Source of the DNA: an uncultured Clostridia bacterium
GTDB taxonomy: Bacteria; Bacillota; Clostridia; Christensenellales; CAG-314
Length of the DNA stretch: 54,806 bases
Reading direction: 5' to 3'
Assembly: GCA_947628135.1 (NCBI GenBank)
Contig: CANQYT010000013.1
Span: forward strand, 1-54,806
In this document: one piece after another, positions 42,446 through 51,216 of the stretch
Position numbering within the stretch: the stretch's first letter is position 1
How the letters are laid out: each line of letters opens with the position of its first letter
Notes under the pieces: generated by a model
What the model saw: the letters and a program-made list of their open reading frames with translations, nothing else
Databases searched by the model: none
Told to the model about the DNA's origin: nothing
Made by a program: the position numbers and the translations under genes

Positions 42446-45067
42446 ATGAAAATAAAGAAATTGATTGCCATATTACTTGTGATAGCAATGTCGGTTGCAA
42501 TCGTTACGGTTTTAGCCGCTTGTAACAAGCACGAGTGTCAACACGTTTGTCCCACTTGCGGCAAATGTACGGATAGCACCTGCACAGACCCCGTCTGCGC
42601 GGACAAGTGTCAAGGACACGAACCTGCGCACGTATGCGGACACGTTTGTCCTACCTGCGGCAAATGCACGGATAGTGCTTGCACTGACCCCGTTTGCGCG
42701 GACAAGTGCCCCGGTCACGACGTAGACCCGTCCAAAGAAGGCGTTTTCACTCCCATCACCGAGCCTGTTGCAGGTAAATACTATATGGGTATGAAGTGCA
42801 GCGGCGACGTGTATTACTATCTCAAAGGCGGTATGGCTGACTATTATATGGCTACTTCCAACAATCAAGAGGACGCGGTAGTTGTAACTCTCATTGAGGA
42901 CGGCGACGGTTGGTTGCTCAAACAGGGCGAAAAGTATATGGAAATCGAACTTAGCGGAACGCACGTCAACGCTGTATACAAAGACGCTCAAACTGCGGGC
43001 AAGCATTGGTCTTGGGACGAGACGTACAAGATCTTCACTTGGGAAGACGGCACATATTTCTATGGAACTTACGGCACTTTCAATACGATAGGCGGCGGAA
43101 ACTATGCTCAACACGCGGCAGACAACTACAAAGCGCAACTCGGACTCTTTGTGCCGCAAACGCCCGCAGAAGTCGAATCTGTTTCTATAATGAACGGGAC
43201 TTCCGATAATACCGACGCTACGCTATATCTGTTACCGTTAGAGGGTAACAATATTAGTTTTACCGCTAAGACAAATCCCGCCAACGCGCCGCAAGACATT
43301 GTTTGGACTGTGGAGAACGGCGACATAGCCACCGTTGTGACAACTGATGGAACAAGTGATGTTCAGGCGTTGGGAAAAGTAACCTACAAGGATCAGACCG
43401 GTAGAGTTACGCTTACCGCAACTGCAAAGGGTACAAATATTTCCGCTTCCGTCACGGTAGAAATTCGCGAAATCAAAGGTTCAAAAGAAAGCGATCCGTT
43501 AACCGTGGACGAGGCAATTGAAATGATGATTGCGTCGGAAGGTAAATCTTTGACCGCTGACGATCGTAGCCACGGTTTTTATATTCAAGGAACGGTTGCA
43601 AGCGGTTCAACGGTAAATGCCGCAGGAACGTGGACATTCTCTCTTTCGGGCAGTGACGACAAGGTAATAGTATGCACAGTGGAAAAAAGTAAACTTAACG
43701 GAAATCAAATTCCCGAAAATAATGGCGGCTTAGACGGTTGTACTGTTTTGTTTTATGCGCATAATATGATTTATTCCGCCGAACAATATAGGGCAGGAAG
43801 TAATATGAATGAACTGAAAACCTGTACATTCCCCGCCCTTGAAGCAATAGAGATCGAGGCGGAAAAGACGGAAGTGACTGTTCCGTATTCCGTTACTATA
43901 ACAGTCAAAAGCGTAACGCCGGCAAGCGCAATTTTTGAAAACGTTGAATGGATAACCTCCGACGAAACAAAGGCAACCGTGACGGGTAACACGGTTAAAG
44001 CCACTGTTACAACTATTGCAGCCGGTGAAGTAAACATTTCCGTTAGATGCGGTAGCGTTACCTCTAACGAAATTACACTTACAATAAGCGACGGACAATC
44101 AGATGCTATAATATATGATTGGTCGGGCAGTTTGACGGAGAGCAGTATCGTAGATAATGTTTACACATACGACTCTGTATCGGATATGCTTACGAAGTTG
44201 AACACTTGGTCTCCCGATCAACAAGAAATAACCGCGTTTACGGCATCGAATCTTTCGGTTTCGAAAAACGGTAAAGGTTTCGGTTACTTTGCTTTGCCCG
44301 CAATGGATAACTCGGCAACAGCGACCTTTACCACAACACATCAAATTAAGAAAATCATTTTCAGAATCATCCCGTTTGCCGATGCGACCACGACGGAATT
44401 CACCGTCAACGGCGTACAGTTCAAAAAGGATAAAGAAGATTCGGTATACAACGGAAAACTCAGCAGCGCATTTGATGCGGAGGTAGAATTGACGGAGGCG
44501 TCAAGTACTCTCGAAATACAAATGCCTTGGAAACAGAAAAATAACTTCGTTATAGTCGGTATGACGTTAGAAACGGAGGCGGCAGGAGCAAACCAACTTT
44601 ATTTGGATTGGTCGGGCAATTTGACGGAGAGCAGTATCGTAGATAATGTTTACACATACGACTCTGTATCGGATATGCTTACGAAGTTGAACACTTGGTC
44701 TCCCGATCAACAAGAAATAACCGCGTTTACGGCATCGAATCTTTCGGTTTCGAAAAACGGTAAAGGTTTCGGTTACTTTGCTTTGCCGGCAATGGATAAC
44801 TCGGCAACAGCGACCTTTACTACAACACATCAAATTAAGAAAATCATTTTCAGAATTATCCCGTTTGCCGATGCGACCACGACGGAATTTACCGTCAACG
44901 GCGTACAGTTCAAAAAGGATAAAGAAGATTCGGTATACAACGGAAAACTCAGCAGCGCTTTTGATGCGGAGGTAGAATTGACGGAGGCGTCAAGTACTCT
45001 CGAAATACAAATGCCTTGGAAACAGAAAAACAACTTCGTTATAGTCGGCATTACGTTTGAATGGTAA
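42446..45067 (+). CDS. Cys/His-rich lipoprotein with Ig-like, OB-like and duplicated C-terminal domains
   Basis: An 873-residue protein with TAGGAG before the ATG. The lipobox LAAC gives Cys26. Residues 28-90 hold two near-identical Cys/His-rich units built on H-V-C-P-T-C-G-K-C and C-T-D-P-V-C-A-D-K-C, probably metal-binding knuckles. A beta-rich domain (about 95-245; GKYYMGMKCSGDVYYYL) follows, then an Ig-like Big2 domain (245-350), an OB-like domain (355-470; FYIQGTVASGS) and a second Ig-like domain (470-555). The C-terminus is two almost identical 163-residue domains (about 558-720 and 721-873; W-S-G-x-L-T-E-S-S-I-V-D-N-V-Y-T-Y). The function is unknown; a surface binding protein is the best guess. 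A terminator follows. Confidence 0.8.
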   Translation: MKIKKLIAILLVIAMSVAIVTVLAACNKHECQHVCPTCGKCTDSTCTDPVCADKCQGHEPAHVCGHVCPTCGKCTDSACTDPVCADKCPGHDVDPSKEGVFTPITEPVAGKYYMGMKCSGDVYYYLKGGMADYYMATSNNQEDAVVVTLIEDGDGWLLKQGEKYMEIELSGTHVNAVYKDAQTAGKHWSWDETYKIFTWEDGTYFYGTYGTFNTIGGGNYAQHAADNYKAQLGLFVPQTPAEVESVSIMNGTSDNTDATLYLLPLEGNNISFTAKTNPANAPQDIVWTVENGDIATVVTTDGTSDVQALGKVTYKDQTGRVTLTATAKGTNISASVTVEIREIKGSKESDPLTVDEAIEMMIASEGKSLTADDRSHGFYIQGTVASGSTVNAAGTWTFSLSGSDDKVIVCTVEKSKLNGNQIPENNGGLDGCTVLFYAHNMIYSAEQYRAGSNMNELKTCTFPALEAIEIEAEKTEVTVPYSVTITVKSVTPASAIFENVEWITSDETKATVTGNTVKATVTTIAAGEVNISVRCGSVTSNEITLTISDGQSDAIIYDWSGSLTESSIVDNVYTYDSVSDMLTKLNTWSPDQQEITAFTASNLSVSKNGKGFGYFALPAMDNSATATFTTTHQIKKIIFRIIPFADATTTEFTVNGVQFKKDKEDSVYNGKLSSAFDAEVELTEASSTLEIQMPWKQKNNFVIVGMTLETEAAGANQLYLDWSGNLTESSIVDNVYTYDSVSDMLTKLNTWSPDQQEITAFTASNLSVSKNGKGFGYFALPAMDNSATATFTTTHQIKKIIFRIIPFADATTTEFTVNGVQFKKDKEDSVYNGKLSSAFDAEVELTEASSTLEIQMPWKQKNNFVIVGITFEW
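44117..45064 (+). repeat. Near-identical 489-bp tandem duplication inside the 42446 gene
   Basis: The unit starting GATTGGTCGGGCAGTTTGAC at 44117 recurs from 44606 with only a few substitutions (for example AGTTTG to AATTTG and CCCGCA to CCGGCA). The period of 489 bp keeps the frame (163 codons). The near-identity indicates a recent duplication or ongoing gene conversion. Confidence 0.95.
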
Positions 45068-45139
45068 ACCGCAAGCAAATTTCATATATTACTCCTGTAA
45101 TGTGATTTCTTCTTTCATATAAAACCTCTCCTTGTAAAT

Positions 45140-45172
45140 AAGTGCCTTTGGAACAACCCAAAGGCACTTTTA
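45140..45172 (+). terminator. Terminator after the Cys/His-rich lipoprotein gene
   Basis: Twelve-bp stem AAGTGCCTTTGG (45140-45151) / CCAAAGGCACTT (45158-45169), then TTTAAT. Confidence 0.85.
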
Positions 45173-45173
45173 A

Positions 45174-45854
45174 TATTGTGGAAATGTTGACTATGCAAAC
45201 ATAAAAGCAGAAAAGTGGCAGTACTACAAAAAAGCGTTGCGAAACAAAATCATAAAGGAGAATCCGCTGGAAATAGTGGAAGTGAAGTCAGTCAAACGTC
45301 GCCCATCCAGAGCGCTCACTCACGATGAAGAACAACGATTTGTCGCAGCCTGCCGCGAAGATCCTCACGGCGCACTGTATTTGTGCTGTCTCTATCAGGG
45401 ACTTCGAATTGGAGAGGCGGCAGCACTAACGACAGAAGACGTTGACTTCGAAGCCCGGACGTTGACGAACTCCAAAAGCGTTGACAGGGACGGCACTATC
45501 GGCGCACCCAAGACGGAAACGTCGAAACGCATAATGCCGCTCTTTGCCAGAACGGCGGAGATACTTCCGCGCCAGGACAGCGGCAAACTGTTTAGTTTTT
45601 CAAAAGGCACTTACCAAAACTTTATGAATAAACTTTGCAAAAAATTGCAATTAAACGGAATAAGCGTTCACAGCCTGCGGCACACGTTTGCCACACGCTG
45701 CGCAGAAGCGGGAATAGCGCCGAAGGTCGTCCAGAAGTGGCTCGGTCACTCGACTATCAATATGACGTTGGACGTTTACACCCACGTAAACGACGATTTC
45801 GAACAAAGTGAAATTCGCAAATTTGACACTTATTTTGACATTCATTCGGACTAA
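45174..45854 (+). pseudogene. 5'-truncated tyrosine recombinase (phage-type integrase)
   Basis: The frame opens right after a TAA at 45171-45173, next to the preceding terminator, and reads VDYANIKAEKWQYYKKAL before a TTG at 45237. This looks like the end of a core-binding domain, but most of that domain and any proper start or ribosome site are missing. The catalytic domain is intact: Arg in GLRIGEA, Lys in GAPKTETSK, H-S-L-R-H, H in WLGHS and Tyr in DVYTHV. A complete enzyme of this family has roughly 300-400 residues; about 220 remain. It ends about 85 bp from the 3' end of tRNA-Pro, the usual site for such integrases, so it is probably a relic of an integrated element. Expression from the TTG is possible but unlikely to be functional. 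Confidence 0.75.
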
Positions 45855-45871
45855 ATTTTTTTCAAAGCAAC

Positions 45872-45901
45872 AAAAAATGTGCCGAAAAACAGCACATTTT
45901 T
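45872..45901 (+). terminator. Terminator after the integrase relic
   Basis: AAAAAATGTGC / GCACATTTTT hairpin, with T5 at its 3' side on the plus strand. Confidence 0.75.
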
Positions 45902-45903
45902 GC

Positions 45904-45932
45904 AAAAAATGGGGCAATTTTGCCCCATTTTT
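45904..45932 (-). terminator. Terminator of tRNA-Pro
   Basis: AATGGGGCAA / TTGCCCCATT hairpin. On the minus strand it is followed by TTTTTT, just downstream of the tRNA 3' end. Confidence 0.85.
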
Positions 45933-45939
45933 CTGCATT

Positions 45940-46016
45940 TGGTCTGAGTGACTGGACTTGAACCAGCGACACCTAGACCCCCAGTCTAGTGCGCTACCAA
46001 ACTGCGCTACACCCAG
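45940..46016 (-). tRNA. tRNA-Pro (anticodon GGG)
   Basis: On the minus strand a 77-nt cloverleaf: acceptor CTGGGTG / CACTCAG, anticodon stem CTAGA/TCTAG around loop CTGGGGG (anticodon GGG), T-arm with GGTTCAAGTCC, discriminator A and an encoded CCA end. Its 3' end faces the integrase relic. Confidence 0.93.
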
Positions 46017-46150
46017 ATGCTCTATTATTGTACATCAATCTTGCAAAAAAATCAACAACTTCGCGGCAATTAGTGCCAAGCATTTTGTTTTGTCCGCTTT
46101 GCGCCGACGTTTGTTTGCAAAAAAACAAATTTTGTTCATTTTTCGCAGGG

Positions 46151-46186
46151 TTGACTATTGCAAAATTGTTTTGTATAGTGTATAAT
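46151..46186 (+). promoter_or_regulatory. Two overlapping promoters for the 5'-nucleotidase gene
   Basis: TTGACT (46151-46156)-17-TATAGT (46174-46179) and TTGCAA (46158-46163)-17-TATAAT (46181-46186), overlapping by 7 bp offset. The leader to the GTG start is about 200 nt and holds no frame that I would call. Confidence 0.75.
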
Positions 46187-46385
46187 ACTATATATAGACA
46201 GTTTACATTTTTGTTGACTGCGGGATTAGTAGTTTTGTTCGTTACGAATCTTTCTTTGCGCCTCGCGGAGGTGCGCAAACCAACGTCGCCGTATCTGCAA
46301 CAGCATTGCGGTGCAACTGTCAGCGGCAACCAATTTTCCCCTTATTTTGCGTGATCGGCGCAAACAAAATCATCAGGAGACGAAA

Positions 46386-47945
46386 GTGAACAGAAAAATA
46401 GTATTTGTGGCATTGTTGCTTGTGGCAATTTGCGTGCTGACGTTTGTTGCGGCTTGCGTACCTACGGGCGGCACAGGCGGCGGCAACGGCGGCGGTTCGG
46501 GCAGCGAAACGGTGGACGTTTACGCCATCAACGATTTCCACGGCGAAGTGGACAATATGCCGCGCATTGCGGGCTTTCTCGCCGCCCGCAAAAAGGAAGG
46601 CGCAGTCATCATCAATTCGGGCGATATGTTTCAAGGCTCGATGGAATCCAACAGCAATTTCGGCAAGTTGCTTACCGACTGTATGGCGGAAGCGGGCTTC
46701 GACGCGATGACGTTCGGCAATCACGAATTCGATTGGGGTTTGGACAATCTCCGCGAATTGTCGCAGTCGAGCGGCGTGCCCTTCCTCGGGGCAAACATTT
46801 ACAATTGGGATCGCACTGCGGGCTGGGGCGACTTTGCCGACGATCTTGCGGACGAGTACGTAATTGTTGAATCGGGCGACGTCAAAGTGGGCGTTATCGG
46901 CGTCATCGGGGCGGATCAAATCACTTCGATAAGTTCGCAATTGGTGCAGACCATCGGTTTCAAAGACCCGCTGCCCATAGTGAAGGAACTCGCAACGGAA
47001 CTGCGCGAGGAAAAGGATTGCGACATCGTGGTGCTTAGCGCGCACGCAGGTCCGCAGGACATTGTGGGCGAAGAGGAGGATTACAGCAAGCCTTCAACCA
47101 CGGCAGGTTTGGAAGATTACGTAGACGCCGTGTTCTGCGCTCACACCCACGCGGAACAAAACTATCTTGTAAACGGCTTGCCGTTCATTCAGGGCAAACG
47201 CTACGGCGACTACGTTTCGCATATACAATTTTCGGTGGACAACGGCAATGTCAGCGTTACCGCACAGGAAAATATCGCGTATAACAAACTTACGAGTTAC
47301 GTACGCGACGCGGATGTGCGCCGAAACGTAGACCAACTGATAGAAACTTCCAACGCAGCCATTGCAAATGAGCGCAACCAAGAGGTAGCCAATTTGAGCG
47401 GGGGACTCAATTCCTCCACCCAAATACCACGTTTGGTGTGTCACGCAATGGCGGAGTGCGCAGAGGCGCAAGGTTACGACATTGATTTGGCAATATGCAA
47501 CAACGCTCGCAACTCGCTTTCTTCCGGCTCGTTGACCTATTCCGACCTGTACAACGCCATACCGTTTGACAATGTGGTGTACATTGCGCGGGTGTCGGGG
47601 AAAGATATTATCAAGGAAATGGGTTACGGCGGACAAAGTATGTGGCGCGTAAGCGGCAATGCGATAGAAGACAGCGACAGCGTGTACTACACGGTAGCGA
47701 TAATCGACTACCTGCTTTACCACCAAAACGCAAACCGCAACTACAACTATTTCCCGTCCGCATTCAGAAACGGCGCAACGACGCCCATACCCTTGACAAA
47801 AGATGGTGTGGATATTTACAACTACCGTCTCATCACGCGCGATTTCCTGCTTAAAACGAGCGGTACGCTGAACGTGTCACCCTACACGTCTACAAACAAT
47901 CGCACCGACGCGAGCAAACTTACGCAATCGGTCAATTTCAATTGA
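46386..47945 (+). CDS. Lipoprotein 5'-nucleotidase / metallophosphoesterase (UshA-like)
   Basis: A 519-residue protein starting at a GTG with AGGAG 6 nt upstream; the frame is open further 5' without a signal. The lipobox VAAC gives Cys24, and a Gly-rich linker follows (about 28-39). The calcineurin-type metal site is complete: D50 and H52 in INDFHG, D80 in NSGDMFQG, N112 and H113 in GNHEFDWG, then HAG and HTH motifs further on. The C-terminal 5'-nucleotidase domain follows (about 340-510; NAIPFDNVVYIARVSG). Extracellular members release nucleosides and phosphate from nucleotides or act on UDP-sugars and other phosphoesters. The neighbours with OB folds would fit nucleic-acid scavenging (inference). 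Confidence 0.92.
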   Translation: MNRKIVFVALLLVAICVLTFVAACVPTGGTGGGNGGGSGSETVDVYAINDFHGEVDNMPRIAGFLAARKKEGAVIINSGDMFQGSMESNSNFGKLLTDCMAEAGFDAMTFGNHEFDWGLDNLRELSQSSGVPFLGANIYNWDRTAGWGDFADDLADEYVIVESGDVKVGVIGVIGADQITSISSQLVQTIGFKDPLPIVKELATELREEKDCDIVVLSAHAGPQDIVGEEEDYSKPSTTAGLEDYVDAVFCAHTHAEQNYLVNGLPFIQGKRYGDYVSHIQFSVDNGNVSVTAQENIAYNKLTSYVRDADVRRNVDQLIETSNAAIANERNQEVANLSGGLNSSTQIPRLVCHAMAECAEAQGYDIDLAICNNARNSLSSGSLTYSDLYNAIPFDNVVYIARVSGKDIIKEMGYGGQSMWRVSGNAIEDSDSVYYTVAIIDYLLYHQNANRNYNYFPSAFRNGATTPIPLTKDGVDIYNYRLITRDFLLKTSGTLNVSPYTSTNNRTDASKLTQSVNFN

Positions 47946-47988
47946 TTTGACGAAAATTTAATCAAATAATTCAATTTATCTATTTACA

Positions 47989-48038
47989 GAGACTTTCGAA
48001 AGTTGTAAAATAACAAATAGAAAGTCTCCGTATTTTTT
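47989..48038 (+). terminator. Terminator after the 5'-nucleotidase gene
   Basis: Nine-bp stem GAGACTTTC (47989-47997) / GAAAGTCTC (48020-48028), then CGTATTTTTTT. Confidence 0.75.
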
Positions 48039-48075
48039 TACGGATTGACGCATATTAACGACAAGGAGAGAAACT

Positions 48076-49422
48076 ATGAAAAAGCGCGCATTTATCAGTA
48101 TCGTACTTGTGTTGGCATTGTGCGTGTCGTTGCTTGCCGCCTGCGCGGTTCGCTTCGATGACGCCACGTTGGAAAACATTATAGAAAACGTGGAACGCGA
48201 AATTATCGCCGTTACTTCGACGCCCGCGACCTACACGTTGGAGGACAAAAAGGAGGACTTTGACGCGAACGGCGATCCCGCTACCGTTTACATCAAATGG
48301 ACGATAGAAGGTAGCAATCTGATAAAGATAGTCTCCGATGACAGCGGCGTAACGGTGCAGATACCCACGGAACGCCCCGCCGCGATAAACTATACGCTTC
48401 GCGCCGTACTTGTAAACGAGGGCGGAAAGGCGTACACAAAGCAAGACGGTTCGTACTACACTGCCGAAAGCAGTAGGGTCGCTCCCGCAACGAGCGGCTC
48501 GGGCAGCGGCACAGGTACGGGCACAGGAACAGGCGGCGGAACAGGCACAGGCGGCGGAACAGGCGGAACGGGAGAGACAATCCCCAACGGGAACGGGTCT
48601 CAATCCAGCCCCTACAACGCCAGCGGTGTAAATGCGGCGTTTGCAACCCTTGCGCAAGGCGAGTATTCTTCTGCGCAGGTATACGTAAAGGGTTATGTCG
48701 TTGCTCAAAACGATTATTCCAACAATCCGACCCCGTTCAAAGGTAATGAAGGCGATTGGAGAATATATATTGCCGACAGCGCAACCGGCACAAACACGTT
48801 CTTTGTAAACTTTGCGGCGGGAGCGTCGGACAAGACAATAAACGTCGGCGACATTGTTACCGTGTACGGCTACGTAGAGAATTACAACGGAATACAAATG
48901 TACAAGAACGGCACGACCAAGCCGCAGATAATTGAAATTGTTTCCGGCGGCACAACTTCCGGCGGAAGTACAGGCGGCGGAACAGGCACAGGCACAGGCG
49001 GTAGCGTAAGCGGCGAAACTATCACCATAGATATGGCTACGTATGCTACGCAAAACGGTTGGACTGTTTCCACGAAGGATAACGTTGTGCCCTACACAAC
49101 GGTGGAATGTGCTTGTGCCACTCTCACCGTGACCGCAACGCAGAATCCAAATAGTGACAGTGTGCTTTCGGGCGCTTGGTACACAAATTGGAGATTGTAC
49201 GGCAGCGAAAGCGCAACGTTGACGTTTACCGCCAAGAGCGGTTACACCCTGACTACGGTTACCGTCACTTACGAGAGCACGAGCAGCGGTGTATTGACAA
49301 ACAACGGAACTAACGTTACTTCCGGCACGGCGGTCACCGTCAACGGTACGTCGCTCAGTTTGTCCATTACCACGGGACAGGCGCGTATAACGCAGATAGT
49401 CATCGGCTACACGCAAGGCTGA
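48076..49422 (+). CDS. Lipoprotein with OB-fold-like domain between Gly/Thr linkers
   Basis: A 448-residue protein with AAGGAG before the ATG. The lipobox LLAAC gives Cys23. Residues 25-135 form a beta-rich domain; a low-complexity (GT)n/GGGTGTGG linker lies at about 138-170. An OB-like domain (about 175-300) follows, with SPYNASGVNAAFATL, VYVKGYVV, IYIADS and VGDIVTVYGYVENYNG, like DUF6359/OB modules of gut bacteria. A second Gly/Thr linker (about 295-315) leads to a C-terminal beta domain (about 318-448; YTLTTVTVTYES). It has no catalytic motif. It follows the 5'-nucleotidase gene, and its OB module is related in pattern to those at 40029 and 42446. A surface binding role is likely; the ligand is unknown. 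Confidence 0.75.
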   Translation: MKKRAFISIVLVLALCVSLLAACAVRFDDATLENIIENVEREIIAVTSTPATYTLEDKKEDFDANGDPATVYIKWTIEGSNLIKIVSDDSGVTVQIPTERPAAINYTLRAVLVNEGGKAYTKQDGSYYTAESSRVAPATSGSGSGTGTGTGTGGGTGTGGGTGGTGETIPNGNGSQSSPYNASGVNAAFATLAQGEYSSAQVYVKGYVVAQNDYSNNPTPFKGNEGDWRIYIADSATGTNTFFVNFAAGASDKTINVGDIVTVYGYVENYNGIQMYKNGTTKPQIIEIVSGGTTSGGSTGGGTGTGTGGSVSGETITIDMATYATQNGWTVSTKDNVVPYTTVECACATLTVTATQNPNSDSVLSGAWYTNWRLYGSESATLTFTAKSGYTLTTVTVTYESTSSGVLTNNGTNVTSGTAVTVNGTSLSLSITTGQARITQIVIGYTQG

Positions 49423-49438
49423 CAACCAGAAAACAAAG

Positions 49439-49468
49439 AAGAACTCCGACGCCGTCGGAGTTCTTTTC
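49439..49468. terminator. Strong terminator between converging genes
   Basis: Twelve-bp stem AAGAACTCCGAC (49439-49450) / GTCGGAGTTCTT (49454-49465) with loop GCC and a T run on the plus strand. It ends the 48076 gene and may also serve surE from the other side. Confidence 0.88.
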
Positions 49469-49519
49469 CGTTAGTATTTTTTTGCGCACAGATAAACCGT
49501 TTAAGTTTGCGCAATGGGA

Positions 49520-50236
49520 CTAAATTCGCACTTTTTTCCACACTTCGAGGTCGTCCCTACGGACGGACACGGGCGTAACGCTGATATAGCCGTTCATCAC
49601 TGCGTCCGTATCCAACGTGAGGTCGTTGCCCAACTGATAAATGCTGTATCCTTCCTGACTGTACTCGTTGTCGTTTATCTTTACAAACGCGTCGGTGAAG
49701 TACGGTCCGCCTTGTTTCGTCCACAAAATGCCCTTGCTGTTGAGCGGAACGTTTACGTTGAAGTGGTTGCAGTGGGAAAAAAGGTCGTGCTTTACTATGT
49801 AACTCCAAATGTCGTCAAGGCGCGCATTCGCCTCCTCGAAACTTGTCGGATCGGTGGAAAAAGCAATTCCGCGGCAGCCGCGCAGAGCCGCCTCGTATAT
49901 GTTTGCTACCGTGCCGCTGTAAAGCATATCCTCCCCCATATTGAACCCTCTGTTTACGCCGCTGAGTACCAGGTCGTAGTGCGTTTTGAGCCCAAGCGTG
50001 CCGAACCGAACGCAATCCACGGGGGTGGAGTGGACAACGTAGGCGTGCGCGACGTTGGAATAGGGTACGGATTCCACGCGTATCGGACCTTCGTGTATGT
50101 TGATGGCGTGACTTTTTGCGCTTTGTTGTTTTGCAGGGGCGCACACCGTCACTTCGCCCAATTTGCTTGCCCAATCCGCAAGTATTTTCAAACCTTCCGA
50201 CTGTATTCCGTCGTCGTTGGAAACAAGTATTTTCAT
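49520..50236 (-). CDS. surE: 5'/3'-nucleotidase SurE
   Basis: A 238-residue cytoplasmic enzyme, starting MKILVSNDDGIQSEG, the family signature with the two metal-binding Asp. S-A-K-S-H near residues 39-43 and SGVNRGFNMGEDMLYSGTVANIYEA near 92-116 carry the remaining metal and phosphate ligands. SurE dephosphorylates nucleoside 5'- and 3'-monophosphates. The ATG at 50234-50236 overlaps the stop of the upstream DHH gene by 4 nt, and AGGA lies upstream. It is the last of three coupled phosphoesterase genes. Confidence 0.94.
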   Translation of the reverse strand: MKILVSNDDGIQSEGLKILADWASKLGEVTVCAPAKQQSAKSHAINIHEGPIRVESVPYSNVAHAYVVHSTPVDCVRFGTLGLKTHYDLVLSGVNRGFNMGEDMLYSGTVANIYEAALRGCRGIAFSTDPTSFEEANARLDDIWSYIVKHDLFSHCNHFNVNVPLNSKGILWTKQGGPYFTDAFVKINDNEYSQEGYSIYQLGNDLTLDTDAVMNGYISVTPVSVRRDDLEVWKKVRI

Positions 50237-51216
50237 AACCATCCTTTGTTGTTGGCTTTGTATTCGGCTACCATTTTGTCGCCGTCGGCTATCATATTGT
50301 TTACGTCTTTGGAATTGTGCAGCGTTGCGCCGCAGGTGCATTGATGTCCGCCGCCGCCGTATTTTTCCGCGAGTTCGTTTATCGTCATAAAACGACTGCG
50401 CAATCTCACTCTTATACTGCCGTCGGGCATATCGATAAACGCCAACTGCGCGATGCAGCCTTTGATAAATTTGAGGTAACTGATTGCCTCGCTTGCCTGT
50501 TCCGACGTGAGGGCGAATTTTCTTTGCATTTTTCTGTCCACGCGCAGGTAAACAAGCCCGTTTTTCGTCGTTTTCATATGTTCCAGCACGTATGCTTGAA
50601 ATTTGAGTTGAGAGTAGTCTTCGAGATACAGATGCGCGTACAGAGTGTCGATGTCTACGCCGAAGTCCAACAGCATACCGCCTATGCGCAGCGTGTCGCC
50701 CGTTGTCGCCTCGTAGCGGAAACGCCCGCTGTCCGTTACGAGACCGCAATAGATGTACGTTGCCGCCTCTTTGTCAAGTTTGAGCGTGCCTTTGAACGTC
50801 TCGTAGAAAAATGCTATCATCTCGCAGCAGGAGGAACGCTGATCTTCCACCCAACTGATGTCGCCGTACGGCTTGATGTTGATGTGGTGGTCTATCTTGA
50901 TTATCTCCTTAGCGAGGTCGAGACGGCTGTTGCTTACGCGGTCCGACGTTGCGGTGTCGGTGACTATCACCAGCGCGCCGTCGTATTCGCTGTCCGCAAT
51001 TCTGTCGTCGTCCGGACCGAGGAAAGCGAGGTAATCGCTTTTGTCCTCCGTTTGCACGTATATCTTTTTGTCGGGAAAACTCAACCGCAGCATCGCCGCA
51101 AGCCCGCGGGACGAACCTATCGCGTCTCCGTCGGGGCGCACGTGGCGGGTGATTATTATTTTGTCGTACTCGATTATTTTGTCAAGTATTTTTTGCATAG
51201 TTTCGCGTTGCGTCAT
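50233..51216 (-). CDS. DHH/DHHA1 phosphoesterase (NrnA-like), second paralogue
   Basis: A 327-residue protein. The ATG at 51214-51216 has GAGGAG upstream and overlaps the previous stop by 4 nt. Motifs: H-V-R-P-D-G-D-A (about 25-32), T-D-T-A, the DHH triad in IKIDHHINIKP, T-D-S-G-R-F-R-Y and a C-terminal DHHA1 G-G-G-G-H. Family members degrade nanoRNA, pAp or cyclic-dinucleotide products (pApA/pGpG). The DHHA1 motif reads GGGGHQCTCGA instead of the usual GGGH-x-x-A-S-G seen in its neighbour, which may shift substrate preference. Confidence 0.9.
   Translation of the reverse strand: MTQRETMQKILDKIIEYDKIIITRHVRPDGDAIGSSRGLAAMLRLSFPDKKIYVQTEDKSDYLAFLGPDDDRIADSEYDGALVIVTDTATSDRVSNSRLDLAKEIIKIDHHINIKPYGDISWVEDQRSSCCEMIAFFYETFKGTLKLDKEAATYIYCGLVTDSGRFRYEATTGDTLRIGGMLLDFGVDIDTLYAHLYLEDYSQLKFQAYVLEHMKTTKNGLVYLRVDRKMQRKFALTSEQASEAISYLKFIKGCIAQLAFIDMPDGSIRVRLRSRFMTINELAEKYGGGGHQCTCGATLHNSKDVNNMIADGDKMVAEYKANNKGWL

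Noticed and set aside
44117..45064. CRISPR or phase-variable repeat array
   Set aside because: Only two long units without spacers; it is a coding-sequence duplication. No CRISPR array is seen anywhere in the window.
45089..45118. Nine-codon minus-strand frame with a strong AAGGAGAGG ribosome site (MKEEITLQE)
   Set aside because: The site is good, but the peptide is very short, there is no gene or attenuator after it on that strand, and it may be a fossil of an inverted gene start. Recorded only as a curiosity.
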